A stretch of DNA of 10,040 bases from Agrobacterium fabrum (GTDB lineage: Bacteria; Pseudomonadota; Alphaproteobacteria; Rhizobiales; Rhizobiaceae). The notes beneath the pieces were generated by a model that was not told the DNA's origin, made no database searches, and saw nothing but the letters and a program-made list of their open reading frames with translations. Shown in pieces: positions 1-6,904 of the stretch. Positions within the stretch are counted from its first letter, which is position 1. Each line of letters begins with the position of its first letter. Where the stretch lies: assembly GCA_003241215.1 (NCBI GenBank), contig QFOL01000146.1, positions 1 through 10,040 of the forward strand. The letters are read 5' to 3'. A program made the position numbers and the translations under genes.

Positions 1-598
1 GAAACCCGCCACCATCAGAAGCTGCTTGTACTGCTGCGGCGCCTGCGGCAGCGCGAAGAACTTGCCCTCATGAATACGCGACGGCACGAGGAAGTCGCGC
101 GCGCCTTCCGGCGAGGAGGCCGTGAGGATCGGCGTCGTATATTCGGCGAAGCCGGCATCGACCATGCCGGTGCGCATGGCGGAGATGATCTGCGTGCGCT
201 TGACAATGTTCTTGTGCAGCGTTTCGCGGCGGAGGTCGAGGAAGCGATACTTCAGGCGAACGTCTTCCGGATAGTCAGGCTCACCGAAGACCGGCAGCGG
301 CAGCTCCTTGGCGACGCCGAGAACCTCGATCTCCTGGGCGTAAAGTTCGATCTCGCCAGTCGCCATGCCCTTGTTGACGGTGTCTTCCGAACGCGCCTTG
401 ACGAGGCCGTCGATGCGGATGACCCATTCGCCGCGCACGGTTTCCGCAACCTTGAACGCCGGGCTGTCAGGATCGGCGACCACCTGGGTGATGCCGTAAT
501 GGTCGCGAAGGTCGATGAAGAGAACGCCGCCATGATCTCGCACGCGATGAACCCAACCGGAAAGGCGAACGGTTTCGGTGGCTGCGGTAACGATGCAT
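1..598 (-). CDS. aspS: Aspartate--tRNA ligase (AspS), 5' part, frame apparently broken near the start
   Basis: Class II aminoacyl-tRNA synthetase of the cytoplasm that charges tRNA-Asp (or tRNA-Asp/Asn in bacteria lacking AsnRS). The visible part covers the N-terminal OB-fold anticodon-binding domain ([19 protein letters not shown]) and the start of the catalytic domain: [35 protein letters not shown], and [20 protein letters not shown] at the window edge. The ATG at 596-598 gives MHRYRSH, the usual rhizobial AspS start, with AGGA about 8 bases upstream. After the seventh codon that frame goes wrong. The AspS frame resumes at [11 protein letters not shown] one base out of register, and a TAA lies in that frame just before the start. 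About 10-11 residues expected here (a TCAAL...DVG-like segment) are absent. The rest of the frame is clean to position 1. The family identity is secure. The lesion may be a sequence error or a real deletion. It is divergent from the MFS gene. Confidence 0.95.
575..578 (-). other. Apparent deletion/frameshift junction in aspS
   Basis: Read on the minus strand, CAC (His7) is followed by one stray C and then GAA ACC GTT (ETV), which is the correct AspS frame. Family AspS proteins have about 11 residues between MHRYRSH and the (E/T/N)VRLSGW strand, including the helix with Cys and Leu that corresponds to YCGQL in E. coli. A loss of about 32 bases would explain both the missing residues and the one-base shift. 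The size is inferred from remembered family sequences, not from an alignment. Confidence 0.6.
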
Positions 599-689
599 TT
601 TTATATCCTGGAACGTGTCGTGGGCCTGATGGAGGCCAGATGGGCGGCACTGTCGAAATTTGCCGGAAAAGCGCATGGCCAGCCTGATT

Positions 690-695
690 TGTCAA
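690..695 (-). promoter_or_regulatory. Possible -35 element for aspS
   Basis: On the minus strand a perfect TTGACA lies about 92 bases upstream of the aspS ATG, within the 191-base divergent region. No good -10 hexamer sits 16-18 bases downstream (the best is GCTTTT-like), so only the -35 half is convincing. No other strong element was seen between the two divergent genes. Confidence 0.35.
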
Positions 696-789
696 GGCAA
701 AGCACAACAATGTCGCCTTCAGCCTGTCCTTTCCCCCGCCTTCGCTTTAGATAGGACTAATCCAGCCCGCCAAACCGAGTCGGCCCGCA

Positions 790-2061
790 ATGAGCCAGAT
801 CAGACCCCTTATCCCGCTTCTCGTCACCGCCGGCATCCTGATCGGCGGCAACGGCCTGCAGGGAACCTATATTGCGCTGCGTGGCATCTCCGAGGGATTC
901 TCGGCCAGCACCATCGGCCTCATCAGCGCCGCCTATAGTATCGGATTCGCGCTCGGCTGCATTTCGGTGACGCGGCTTCTCCGGCGGATCGGCCATATCC
1001 GCGCCTTCGCCACCATGGCGGCGGTGGCTTCCGCAGCGTCGATCGCCATGCCGCTCATCATCCATCCCCTGTTCTGGATGCTGATGCGTTTCGTCATCGG
1101 CATCGCGGTCGCCTGTCTTTTCGCGGCGATCGAAAGCTGGATCAACGCGCAGGTGACTAATTCCAACCGGGCGCGCACGCTTTCCATCTATCGCTTCGTC
1201 GATCTCGGCTCCGTGACGCTGGCGCAATATATCATTCCCATCGCCGGTATCGGCGGGCCGGTGGTGTTTTCGCTGATCGCCATGGCGCTGTCGCTGTCGC
1301 TCGTGCCGATCTCGCTTGCCGACAAATCCAACCCCGCGCCGCCGAAGCAGATCCCCTTCAATCTTTTCGCCGTCTGGCGCATCTCGCCGCTTGCCGTCGT
1401 CGGCTGCGTGGCCGTCGGCCTCAGCATGGCGGCGTTTCGCAATATCGGCCCGATCTATGCCGAACAGATCGGCCTTTCCGTCACCGCCATCGCCACCTTC
1501 ATGAGCGCCGGCATCATCGGCGGCGTGGTGCTGCAATATCCGCTCGGCGTCTATTCCGACCGCTACGACCGGCGCATCATCATTCTCGCCACCACGGCCG
1601 GTTCGGTCGTCGTCGGCCTGTTCCTCGCCTTCTTCGCCGGAACCGATGAATGGAGCAACATCATCGGCGTCTTCATCTTCGGCGCCTTCGCGCTGCCGCT
1701 CTATTCGCTGAGTTCGGCCCATGGCAACGACCATGCGAAGGAGGGCGAACATGCGATGGTGTCGGCCGGGCTCCTGTTCTTCTGGTCGGTGGGCGCAACC
1801 GTCGGACCGCTGCTCGCCTCCGTGCTGATCGACCAGTTCGGCCCGAAGGCGCTGTTCAGCTATACGGCCGCGATCCAGATCGTTTTCATTGCCTATACCA
1901 TCCACCGGCTGCAGGTGCGCGAAGGCGTACCCGTGGAGGAGCGGAACTGGCGTTTCAGCTCGCTTTTGCGCACCTCGGCCTATTTCCAGAAGCTCGCCGC
2001 CCCGCCTCCGCCCAAAAAGGACGGGCCAGCATCCGATCCGCCCGAGAAAAACGACCCCTGA
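790..2061 (+). CDS. Major facilitator superfamily (MFS) transporter
   Basis: Inner-membrane secondary transporter of 423 residues with alternating hydrophobic segments consistent with 12 membrane helices. Helix 1 is at about residues 7-25. MFS motif-A-like loops follow helix 2 (SVTRLLRRIGHIRAF) and recur after the midpoint (PLGVYSDRYDRRIII), marking the two six-helix halves. The last 45 or so residues are a hydrophilic, proline- and lysine-rich cytoplasmic tail. The overall look resembles the YcaD-like branch of MFS, but the substrate cannot be read from the sequence. The ATG at 790 is chosen because the first helix follows directly; the ribosome site is weak. It is divergent from aspS and is followed after 82 bases by rnd. 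A long minus-strand open frame beneath it (757-1905) is a compositional shadow. Confidence 0.9.
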   Translation: MSQIRPLIPLLVTAGILIGGNGLQGTYIALRGISEGFSASTIGLISAAYSIGFALGCISVTRLLRRIGHIRAFATMAAVASAASIAMPLIIHPLFWMLMRFVIGIAVACLFAAIESWINAQVTNSNRARTLSIYRFVDLGSVTLAQYIIPIAGIGGPVVFSLIAMALSLSLVPISLADKSNPAPPKQIPFNLFAVWRISPLAVVGCVAVGLSMAAFRNIGPIYAEQIGLSVTAIATFMSAGIIGGVVLQYPLGVYSDRYDRRIIILATTAGSVVVGLFLAFFAGTDEWSNIIGVFIFGAFALPLYSLSSAHGNDHAKEGEHAMVSAGLLFFWSVGATVGPLLASVLIDQFGPKALFSYTAAIQIVFIAYTIHRLQVREGVPVEERNWRFSSLLRTSAYFQKLAAPPPPKKDGPASDPPEKNDP

Positions 2062-2083
2062 GGCTGGAAACGCGGGCTTTGTA

Positions 2084-2089
2084 TTGACA
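2084..2089 (+). promoter_or_regulatory. Possible -35 element for rnd
   Basis: A perfect TTGACA lies 55 bases before the rnd ATG, in the 82-base gap after the MFS gene. At 17-18 bases spacing only AAGTAA/AGTAAG-like hexamers occur. A better GATAAT at 2118-2123 is too far away. The element suggests rnd can be transcribed independently of the MFS gene, but it is weak evidence. Confidence 0.35.
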
Positions 2090-2143
2090 TGCGCCCGGCA
2101 AAGGGAAAGTAAGACGGATAATTTTCACGATTGGCCAATAACA

Positions 2144-3298
2144 ATGATTGAAACGACTGCCGCCCTCGCCGAAGCCTGCACGGAACTGGCAAAATCGGAA
2201 TTCATCACCATCGACACCGAATTTCTGCGGGAAACGACCTTCTGGCCGGAGCTGTGTCTCGTGCAGATGGCGAGCCCGACGCTCGAGGTGCTGGTCGATC
2301 CGCTGGCCAAGGGTCTCGACCTGACCCCGCTGTTCGAACTGATGGCCAATCCTGCTGTCGTGAAGGTTTTCCACGCGGCGCGGCAGGATATCGAGATCAT
2401 CTACCATCTCGGCGGGCTTATTCCGCACCCGATCTTCGATACGCAGGTCGCCGCCATGGTCTGCGGTTTCGGCGATTCGATCTCCTACGACCAGCTGGTG
2501 CAGAAGATCAAGAACGTCCAGATCGACAAATCCTCGCGTTTCACCGACTGGAGCCGCCGCCCGCTTTCCGACAAGCAGCTGGATTACGCGCTGGCCGACG
2601 TGACCCACCTGCGCGACGTCTATCTTTCGCTGAAGGCACAGCTGGAGCGCGAAGGCCGCTCGCTGTGGCTGACCGAAGAGATGGACATTCTGGAATCGCG
2701 CGACACCTATGACATGCATCCCGACGATGCGTGGCTCAGGCTGAAATCGCGGCTGCGCAAGCCGACGGAACTTGCGATCCTCAAATTTGTAGCCGCCTGG
2801 CGCGAGCGTGAGGCCCGCTCCCGCAATGTGCCACGTTCGCGCGTCCTGAAGGACGATGCGATCTTCGAAATCGCCCAGCAGCAGCCGAAGGACGCCGAGG
2901 CGCTGTCGCGGCTTCGTACCATCCCCAAGGGCTGGGAGCGTTCCGCCTCCGGCACCGCCATCGTCGAAACGGTGAATGCGGCGCTGGCTCTGCCGAAAGA
3001 GGAAATGCCGAAGGCGCCGCGTCACAGCCACGCGCCGGAGGGCTCCGGCGCTGCCGTGGAGCTTTTGAAGGTCCTGCTGAAACTGACGGCGGACAAGCAT
3101 GGCGTCGCCGCCAAGGTCATCGCCAATAGCGACGATCTGGACAAGATCGCCGCCGAGGGCGAGAACGCAACCGTCGCGGCCATGACCGGCTGGCGGCGCG
3201 AGCTGTTCGGCGATGTGGCGCTTAAGCTCATCAATGGCGAAGTGGCCCTGCGCTTTGCCGGCAAGAAGGTCGAGGCGGTGGAGGTGAGCGGGGTGTAA
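2144..3298 (+). CDS. rnd: Ribonuclease D
   Basis: 3'-5' exoribonuclease of the DEDDy superfamily, acting in the cytoplasm in tRNA 3' maturation and stable-RNA turnover. The protein has 384 residues, close to the usual RNase D length. The three exonuclease motifs are complete: Exo I with D24-T-E26 (FITIDTEFLRE), Exo II with D82 (FHAARQDIEII), and Exo III with Y148-x3-D152 (LDYALADVTHLRDVY). HRDC-type helical region(s) follow from about residue 205, including the basic stretch AWREREARSRNVPRSRVLKD. The open frame extends upstream to 1889, but the family N-terminus matches the ATG at 2144 (MIETTAALAEACTELAKSEF); the upstream extension only overlaps the MFS gene. In many alphaproteobacteria rnd lies near aspS and ppx/ppk; here five other genes separate it from ppx. 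Confidence 0.96.
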   Translation: MIETTAALAEACTELAKSEFITIDTEFLRETTFWPELCLVQMASPTLEVLVDPLAKGLDLTPLFELMANPAVVKVFHAARQDIEIIYHLGGLIPHPIFDTQVAAMVCGFGDSISYDQLVQKIKNVQIDKSSRFTDWSRRPLSDKQLDYALADVTHLRDVYLSLKAQLEREGRSLWLTEEMDILESRDTYDMHPDDAWLRLKSRLRKPTELAILKFVAAWREREARSRNVPRSRVLKDDAIFEIAQQQPKDAEALSRLRTIPKGWERSASGTAIVETVNAALALPKEEMPKAPRHSHAPEGSGAAVELLKVLLKLTADKHGVAAKVIANSDDLDKIAAEGENATVAAMTGWRRELFGDVALKLINGEVALRFAGKKVEAVEVSGV

Positions 3299-3305
3299 TC
3301 CCCGC
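3288..3305 (+). other. Small hairpin spanning the rnd stop codon
   Basis: GCGGGG (3288-3293) and CCCCGC (3300-3305) form a perfect 6-bp stem with a 6-base loop containing the TAA stop. There is no T-run after it, so it is not a standard intrinsic terminator. It may protect the 3' end or be chance in GC-rich sequence. Confidence 0.35.
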
Positions 3306-3574
3306 GCCACAACCCCAATCCTGCCAGTATCGCGCTGCGCCTCTTTCGAGACCGCTGCGCGTTGCGGGTTTCACATACACCCTGCCCGCACCCGGCAGCG
3401 CGCCGCTCCTCTGGCAGCCGCCGGCATTCGGCTGCGTTTTGCGTCTTTCCGGTCAAATGGTGGAGCCGCGCGCCCGGTGATCGGCCGCAATCTCCGCGTG
3501 AAATGGCCGATGACAGAACATCCTCCTGAGCATATCGCCACATCCGCACCGGTTTTGCGGCAACAGGGCAACAG

Positions 3575-3602
3575 CCTTACCAATCCTTCATGCAACCTTA
3601 CC
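3575..3602 (+). repeat. Three helically phased CCTT repeats upstream of the cyclase gene
   Basis: CCTTACC (3575-3581), CCTTCAT (3585-3591) and CCTTACC (3596-3602) start 10 and 11 bases apart. The outer two extend to CCTTACCAAT and CCTTACCGAT. Repeats on one face of the helix are typical of tandem binding sites for a response regulator. The element lies about 110-135 bases before the cyclase ATG. The regulator is unknown, and chance cannot be excluded. Confidence 0.35.
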
Positions 3603-3670
3603 GATTGCTCACTTTTTGCGGCGCATTTTCCACACTAATGTCACATATGACCTGAACAGAAGCTTCGCCC

Positions 3671-3695
3671 GAAGGGAGCGGCGGGCCTTCCCTTC
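3671..3695 (+). other. Inverted repeat in the cyclase leader
   Basis: GAAGGGA (3671-3677) and TCCCTTC (3689-3695) form a perfect 7-bp stem with an 11-base loop, ending 15 bases before the cyclase ATG. It could affect ribosome access or be an operator. The ribosome site between it and the ATG is weak (GAGATCAAG). Confidence 0.35.
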
Positions 3696-3710
3696 CCGAG
3701 ATCAAGAACC

Positions 3711-4739
3711 ATGAGAAAATTGCTGCCCATTCTGGATTACGTGGTGCTCTTCGTTACCGTGGCCGGCAGCGGCGTGGCCTACGCCTTGCTCGAATATGGC
3801 GGCGGCGCGCTGATCGGCGCGACCTATGCGCTTTTCGCCTGCACGCCCATTCTCGCCTTTGAACGCGGTTACATCATGCCCGGCCTGTCGCGGCGGGTCA
3901 GCGCCCTGCCGACTCCCGCCTATATCGCCGTCGGCCTCATCATCTACGCCATCCTCGTTTTTTGCGGATTCGGGCTCGGCGGCACAATCCTGTGGTTGAG
4001 CGGCATATTTCCCGGCACCTGGAAAAGAGCGGTGCATGCGGAGATGCAGACGCTCATCTTCACCCTCATCGTCTGCGGCATCATCGTCTTCATCATGCGC
4101 GTGCGCGAACTTCTCGGCCGCGATATCTTCATCGATCTCATTTTAGGCCGCTATCGCCGCCCCGTCAGCGAAGACCGCGTCTTCATCTTCATCGATCTCG
4201 TCGGCTCCACCTCCTTTGCCGAAACCAATGGCGACCTGAAGGCCCAGGAATTCCTGGGTGAAATCTTCGCGACCTATGCCGCGCCGGTCAGGAAACACGG
4301 CGGCGTCATCGACGATTATATCGGCGACGCCGCCATCATCACCTGGCCCTATCACATGGCGATCAGGCGGGCAGCCTGCGTGCGCTGCGTTTTCGACATT
4401 CAGGCGACCATCGATGAAAAACGCGACATGTGGCTTTCCCGTTTCGGCGAAATGCCGCGCCTGCGCTTCGCCATCCATGGCGGACCTGTTATCACCGCGG
4501 AAATCGGTGTCGATCATCACAAGATCACCTATTTCGGCGATACGGTGAACACGACCTCCCGGCTCGAATCGCTGAGCAAGATGCTCGGCCACCCGGTGCT
4601 GATTTCCGCCGATCTCGCCCATCAGCTGGTGCTTCCGAAGGGCGTGCGCAGCGAATATCTCGGCGAACATGCGGTGAAGGGCCGTGGCCAGACGCTGGGC
4701 GTCTGCACGCTCAGCCAATATCAGGCGCCCGCCGCTTAG
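3711..4739 (+). CDS. Membrane-anchored class III adenylate/guanylate cyclase
   Basis: Nucleotidyl cyclase expected to make cyclic AMP (or cGMP) from the triphosphate. It has 342 residues. The first 130 or so are hydrophobic, with about four membrane helices (around 8-28, 32-50, 70-98 and 112-130) and no known sensor domain. The class III catalytic domain follows from about residue 155. Metal-binding Asp162 lies in FIFIDLVGSTS and Asp206 in DDYIGDAAIITW. Asn280 and Arg284 lie in YFGDTVNTTSRLES and fit the transition-state pair. At the purine-recognition positions Thr273 fits class IIIb, but Asp202 replaces the usual Lys. Substrate and activity are therefore uncertain. The catalytic domain is C-terminal, so the protein probably acts at the inner membrane as a homodimer. 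No terminator is evident before the next gene, 144 bases downstream. Confidence 0.9.
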   Translation: MRKLLPILDYVVLFVTVAGSGVAYALLEYGGGALIGATYALFACTPILAFERGYIMPGLSRRVSALPTPAYIAVGLIIYAILVFCGFGLGGTILWLSGIFPGTWKRAVHAEMQTLIFTLIVCGIIVFIMRVRELLGRDIFIDLILGRYRRPVSEDRVFIFIDLVGSTSFAETNGDLKAQEFLGEIFATYAAPVRKHGGVIDDYIGDAAIITWPYHMAIRRAACVRCVFDIQATIDEKRDMWLSRFGEMPRLRFAIHGGPVITAEIGVDHHKITYFGDTVNTTSRLESLSKMLGHPVLISADLAHQLVLPKGVRSEYLGEHAVKGRGQTLGVCTLSQYQAPAA

Positions 4740-4776
4740 GCGCAGGAAACGGCGCAATCCTGTTTCTCCGGAGCGT

Positions 4777-4826
4777 CCGTCATCAAAATTCATCAAAGCT
4801 TCAAACGGCAATCACCTGCCTGTCAT
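4777..4826 (+). promoter_or_regulatory. Phased TCA-core repeats, possible PhoB (Pho) box region
   Basis: The stretch contains CCGTCAT (4777-4783), AATTCAT (4787-4793), GCTTCAA (4798-4804), CAATCAC (4809-4815) and CTGTCAT (4820-4826). The TCA cores start at 4780, 4790, 4801, 4812 and 4823, so spacings are 10, 11, 11 and 11. The rhizobial Pho box is two CTGTCAT units 11 bases apart; the last unit is a perfect match and the first matches 6 of 7, but the middle ones match poorly. There is also an exact CATCAAA repeat at 4781 and 4791. It lies 58-107 bases before the phytase-like gene, a plausible operator position. PhoB control is inference. Confidence 0.4.
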
Positions 4827-4883
4827 GCGACGACCCTATCGCGTCAATCCTGTCTTCAACAGGTACTGAGAGGGGTCTCCATC

Positions 4884-6242
4884 ATGAAGCACATTCTTTT
4901 CGCATCCTGCGCGGTTATCGCGCTGGCCACCGCATCGCACGCCGCAGAGCAGGAGTTTCCGGCAAAGCTGGTCTCCCACGCCATCCTGCCGGCCAACACC
5001 ATCATCGCAGCGCCTGCTGACGCGCCCGAACATCTCAAGACCTCCGCCAAGTTCACGACCGCCGACCGCAAGCGCGCGGAAGGTCTCGGCACCGTGCCCG
5101 GCAAGGATGGCGTGCGCCTGACCGGCCTTTCCATGCCGTTCAACGGCCAGCCGATGCAGGGCTTTTCCGGCATCAAGGCAATGCCCGACGGCAGCTTCTG
5201 GAGCCTTTCCGACAATGGTTTCGGCTCCAAGCTCAATTCCAGCGACGCCATGCTGATGCTTCACCACCTGAAGTTCGACTGGGACGCCGGCAAGGTCAAC
5301 GCGCTTGAAACCGTGTTCCTCTCCGACCCTGATATGAAGGCGCCCTTCCCCATCGTTCTCGAAGGCTCGAGCAAGCGTTACCTCACGGGCGCGGATTTCG
5401 ATGTCGAATCCATTCAGCCGGTTGCCGATGGTTTCTGGGTCGGTGAGGAATTCGGTCCTTACATCCTGAAATTTACCCGCGATGGCAAGCTGACCGACGT
5501 GATCTCCACCAAGGCCGGCGATATCGACGTGAAGTCGCCCGACCATCCGACCCTGGCGCTGCCCGGCAACCCGACGCAGAAAATGCCGGCCTTCAACCTG
5601 AAGCGCTCGGGCGGTTATGAGGGCATGGCGCTTTCCAAGGACGGCTCCAAGCTCTACGGCCTTCTGGAAGGCCCGCTCTACATGGCTGACGGCCAGGTGG
5701 AGAAGACCGAAGACGGCGCGACCGCACTGCGCATCATCGAGCTCGACACCGCCAAGAAGGAATGGACCGGCCGCACCTGGCTGTATCCGCTGGCACAGGG
5801 CGGCGAAGCCATCGGCGACTTCAACATGCTTGATGACAGCACCGCGCTGGTCATCGAGCGCGACAATGGCGCCGGCACCGCCGACAAGGCCTGCGCCGAC
5901 CCGAAGAAGCCGGAAGCAAACTGCTTCGCCGTGCCCTCCAAGGTCAAGCGCATCTACAAGATCGAATTTAATGACGCCAATGTCGGCAAGGCCGCACGCA
6001 AGATCGGCTATATCGATCTTCTGAAAATCTCCGACCCCGACAACAAGAAGCGTCAGGGCGGCGGCAACGGTTATTACGACATGCCTTTCGTCACCATCGA
6101 GAATGTCGACCGCGTCGATGCCACGCATATCATCGTCGGCAACGACAACAACCTGCCTTTCTCAGCCGGCCGCGCGCTGGACAAGGCTGACGACAACGAA
6201 TTCGTCCTGCTGGAAGTCAAGGATCTGCTCGACGCCAAATAA
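4884..6242 (+). CDS. Secreted phytase-like protein (esterase-like activity of phytase family)
   Basis: Periplasmic or exported protein of 452 residues. It starts with a clear Sec signal peptide: MKH, a hydrophobic core, then a likely cut after ASHA (about residue 20). The mature part fits the phytase-like domain family (Pfam PF13449), a beta-propeller-type fold. Supporting stretches are GFSGIKAMPDGSFWSLSDNGFG, DFDVESIQPVADGFWVGEEFGPYI, GYEGMALSKDGSKLYGLLEGPL, FNMLDDSTALVIERDNG and the acidic end THIIVGNDNNLPFSAGR. Members of the family are annotated as phytase or phosphoesterase-like, but true substrates are mostly untested. The ribosome site GAGAGGGG lies close before the ATG. Asp/Glu-rich loops suggest Ca-binding. 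No lipobox cysteine is present. The upstream TCA repeats hint at phosphate control. A 430-residue minus-strand open frame beneath it is a shadow. Confidence 0.88.
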   Translation: MKHILFASCAVIALATASHAAEQEFPAKLVSHAILPANTIIAAPADAPEHLKTSAKFTTADRKRAEGLGTVPGKDGVRLTGLSMPFNGQPMQGFSGIKAMPDGSFWSLSDNGFGSKLNSSDAMLMLHHLKFDWDAGKVNALETVFLSDPDMKAPFPIVLEGSSKRYLTGADFDVESIQPVADGFWVGEEFGPYILKFTRDGKLTDVISTKAGDIDVKSPDHPTLALPGNPTQKMPAFNLKRSGGYEGMALSKDGSKLYGLLEGPLYMADGQVEKTEDGATALRIIELDTAKKEWTGRTWLYPLAQGGEAIGDFNMLDDSTALVIERDNGAGTADKACADPKKPEANCFAVPSKVKRIYKIEFNDANVGKAARKIGYIDLLKISDPDNKKRQGGGNGYYDMPFVTIENVDRVDATHIIVGNDNNLPFSAGRALDKADDNEFVLLEVKDLLDAK

Positions 6243-6250
6243 TATCCCGA

Positions 6251-6270
6251 CGCCGGGCTTCGTTCCGGCG
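6251..6270 (+). terminator. Hairpin after the phytase-like gene
   Basis: CGCCGG (6251-6256) and CCGGCG (6265-6270) form a perfect 6-bp GC stem with an 8-base loop containing TTCG, nine bases after the stop codon. No T-run follows, so termination would be weak or Rho-dependent; it may instead stabilise the 3' end. Confidence 0.4.
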
Positions 6271-6304
6271 CCGTCCGCGCATCCGCGCAAATTCAACAGA
6301 CAGG

Positions 6305-6336
6305 GCGCCGTGCAGCCTTCAGGGGATGCGCGGCGC
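6305..6336 (+). other. Ten-pair stem-loop in the leader of the YunG-like gene
   Basis: GCGCCGTGCA (6305-6314) pairs with TGCGCGGCGC (6327-6336), with nine Watson-Crick pairs and one G-T, around a 12-base loop. It lies 56-88 bases before the ATG at 6393. No T-run follows. It could be a leader structure, an operator, or part of the end of the preceding transcript. Confidence 0.35.
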
Positions 6337-6392
6337 TCCGTTCCGATTCTGCTCATATCCGGAACCGTGATCCGAAACGGGAAAGACTTTTC

Positions 6393-6740
6393 ATGCAGGA
6401 CCATGCCGAACGACTTTATTACGCCTTGAGGAAAAGCTGGTCAGGCGAAACCAGCAGCCTTTGGTCGCGCGAAAACCCCGCCCGTGGGCAGGGCAGCGTC
6501 ACCGCACTGGTGGTTCAGGACATTTTCGGCGGTGAGCTTGCCAAAACCGCCGTCAGCGGCGCCGACCATTTTTACAATATCGTCGAGGGTACGCGCTGGG
6601 ACTTTACCTTTGCGCAGTTCGATATTCCCGTCGGATATGAGGACAAACCCGCCTCGCGCATGGAGGCCATGGCGAAGACGACACCGCTGCAATATGCCTA
6701 TCTCAGCGCCTGTATCCGGAAAGCGCTCGGACACGGCTGA
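6393..6740 (+). CDS. YunG-like family protein
   Basis: Cytoplasmic protein of 115 residues with no signal peptide or membrane segment. It resembles the B. subtilis YunG family of unknown function: ALRKSWSGETSSLWSRENPARGQ, then VTALVVQDIFGGELAKT, then DHFYNIVEGTRWDFT. Length is normal for the family. As I remember it, the family has Cys after GQ, a His in HYWN, and an Asp in DLT or DFT, an order suggesting a papain/transglutaminase-like triad. Here His59 and Asp70 are present, but the Cys position is Gly34 followed by Ser35. The ATG at 6393 is preceded by GGGAAAG at a normal distance, which supports this start. It lies 150 bases after the phytase-like gene, so shared transcription is possible but not shown. 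The family is likely; the function is unknown. Confidence 0.75.
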   Translation: MQDHAERLYYALRKSWSGETSSLWSRENPARGQGSVTALVVQDIFGGELAKTAVSGADHFYNIVEGTRWDFTFAQFDIPVGYEDKPASRMEAMAKTTPLQYAYLSACIRKALGHG

Positions 6741-6904
6741 ACCGTTTACGCCGGAATGTCAGCCCATTGCCGTTTCACCCAGTGCCCTCTCGCAGGGCGT
6801 TGTGCTTCGCTCAACGCCGCGATTTCCATCTTTCCCGCAAAGCCGACACAATCCATGCGATAATATCGCTCAGCAAGATGGCGCACCGACAGGAGAGATG
6901 TTCG

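Larger units (their letters stand above)
3299..3710. other. 412-base intergenic region between rnd and the cyclase gene
   Basis: I find no convincing gene here. The open frames on the minus strand are arginine/cysteine/alanine-rich, start without a ribosome site and resemble no family. The left half is GC-rich and contains a 7-bp inverted repeat ATCGGCC/GGCCGAT (3480-3486 and 3505-3511). The right half (about 3570-3660) is less GC-rich and holds phased CCTT repeats and an inverted GTCA-cata-TGAC near 3641-3652, so it probably carries the promoter and control region of the cyclase gene. No good -35/-10 pair stands out. Confidence 0.6.

Noticed and set aside
70..687. 205-residue plus-strand open frame opposite aspS
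   Set aside because: AspS residues are unmistakable on the minus strand in this interval. The plus frame has no ribosome site or family match.
757..1905. 382-residue minus-strand open frame under the MFS gene
   Set aside because: It is rich in Arg, Asp, Gly, Glu and His with no family resemblance, which is typical of the reverse strand of a GC-rich coding gene. The plus-strand MFS protein is clearly real.
1889..2143. N-terminal extension of rnd reaching back into the MFS gene
   Set aside because: The extra residues are out-of-frame MFS coding sequence. RNase D family proteins start close to the ATG at 2144.
1955..3310. 451-residue minus-strand open frame under rnd
   Set aside because: RNase D on the plus strand has complete catalytic motifs. 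The minus frame is low-complexity and spans the rnd promoter region and the end of the MFS gene.
3022..3595. Minus-strand open frames in the rnd end and the following intergenic region
   Set aside because: They overlap real rnd sequence, have skewed Arg/Ala/Ser composition and lack a credible start site.
3641..3652. CRP-like site (GTCA-cata-TGAC) before the cyclase gene
   Set aside because: The arms are only four bases and do not match TGTGA-N6-TCACA; chance is likely.
4836..6128. 430-residue minus-strand open frame under the phytase-like gene
   Set aside because: The plus-strand protein has a signal peptide, ribosome site and family motifs. The opposite frame shows none of these.
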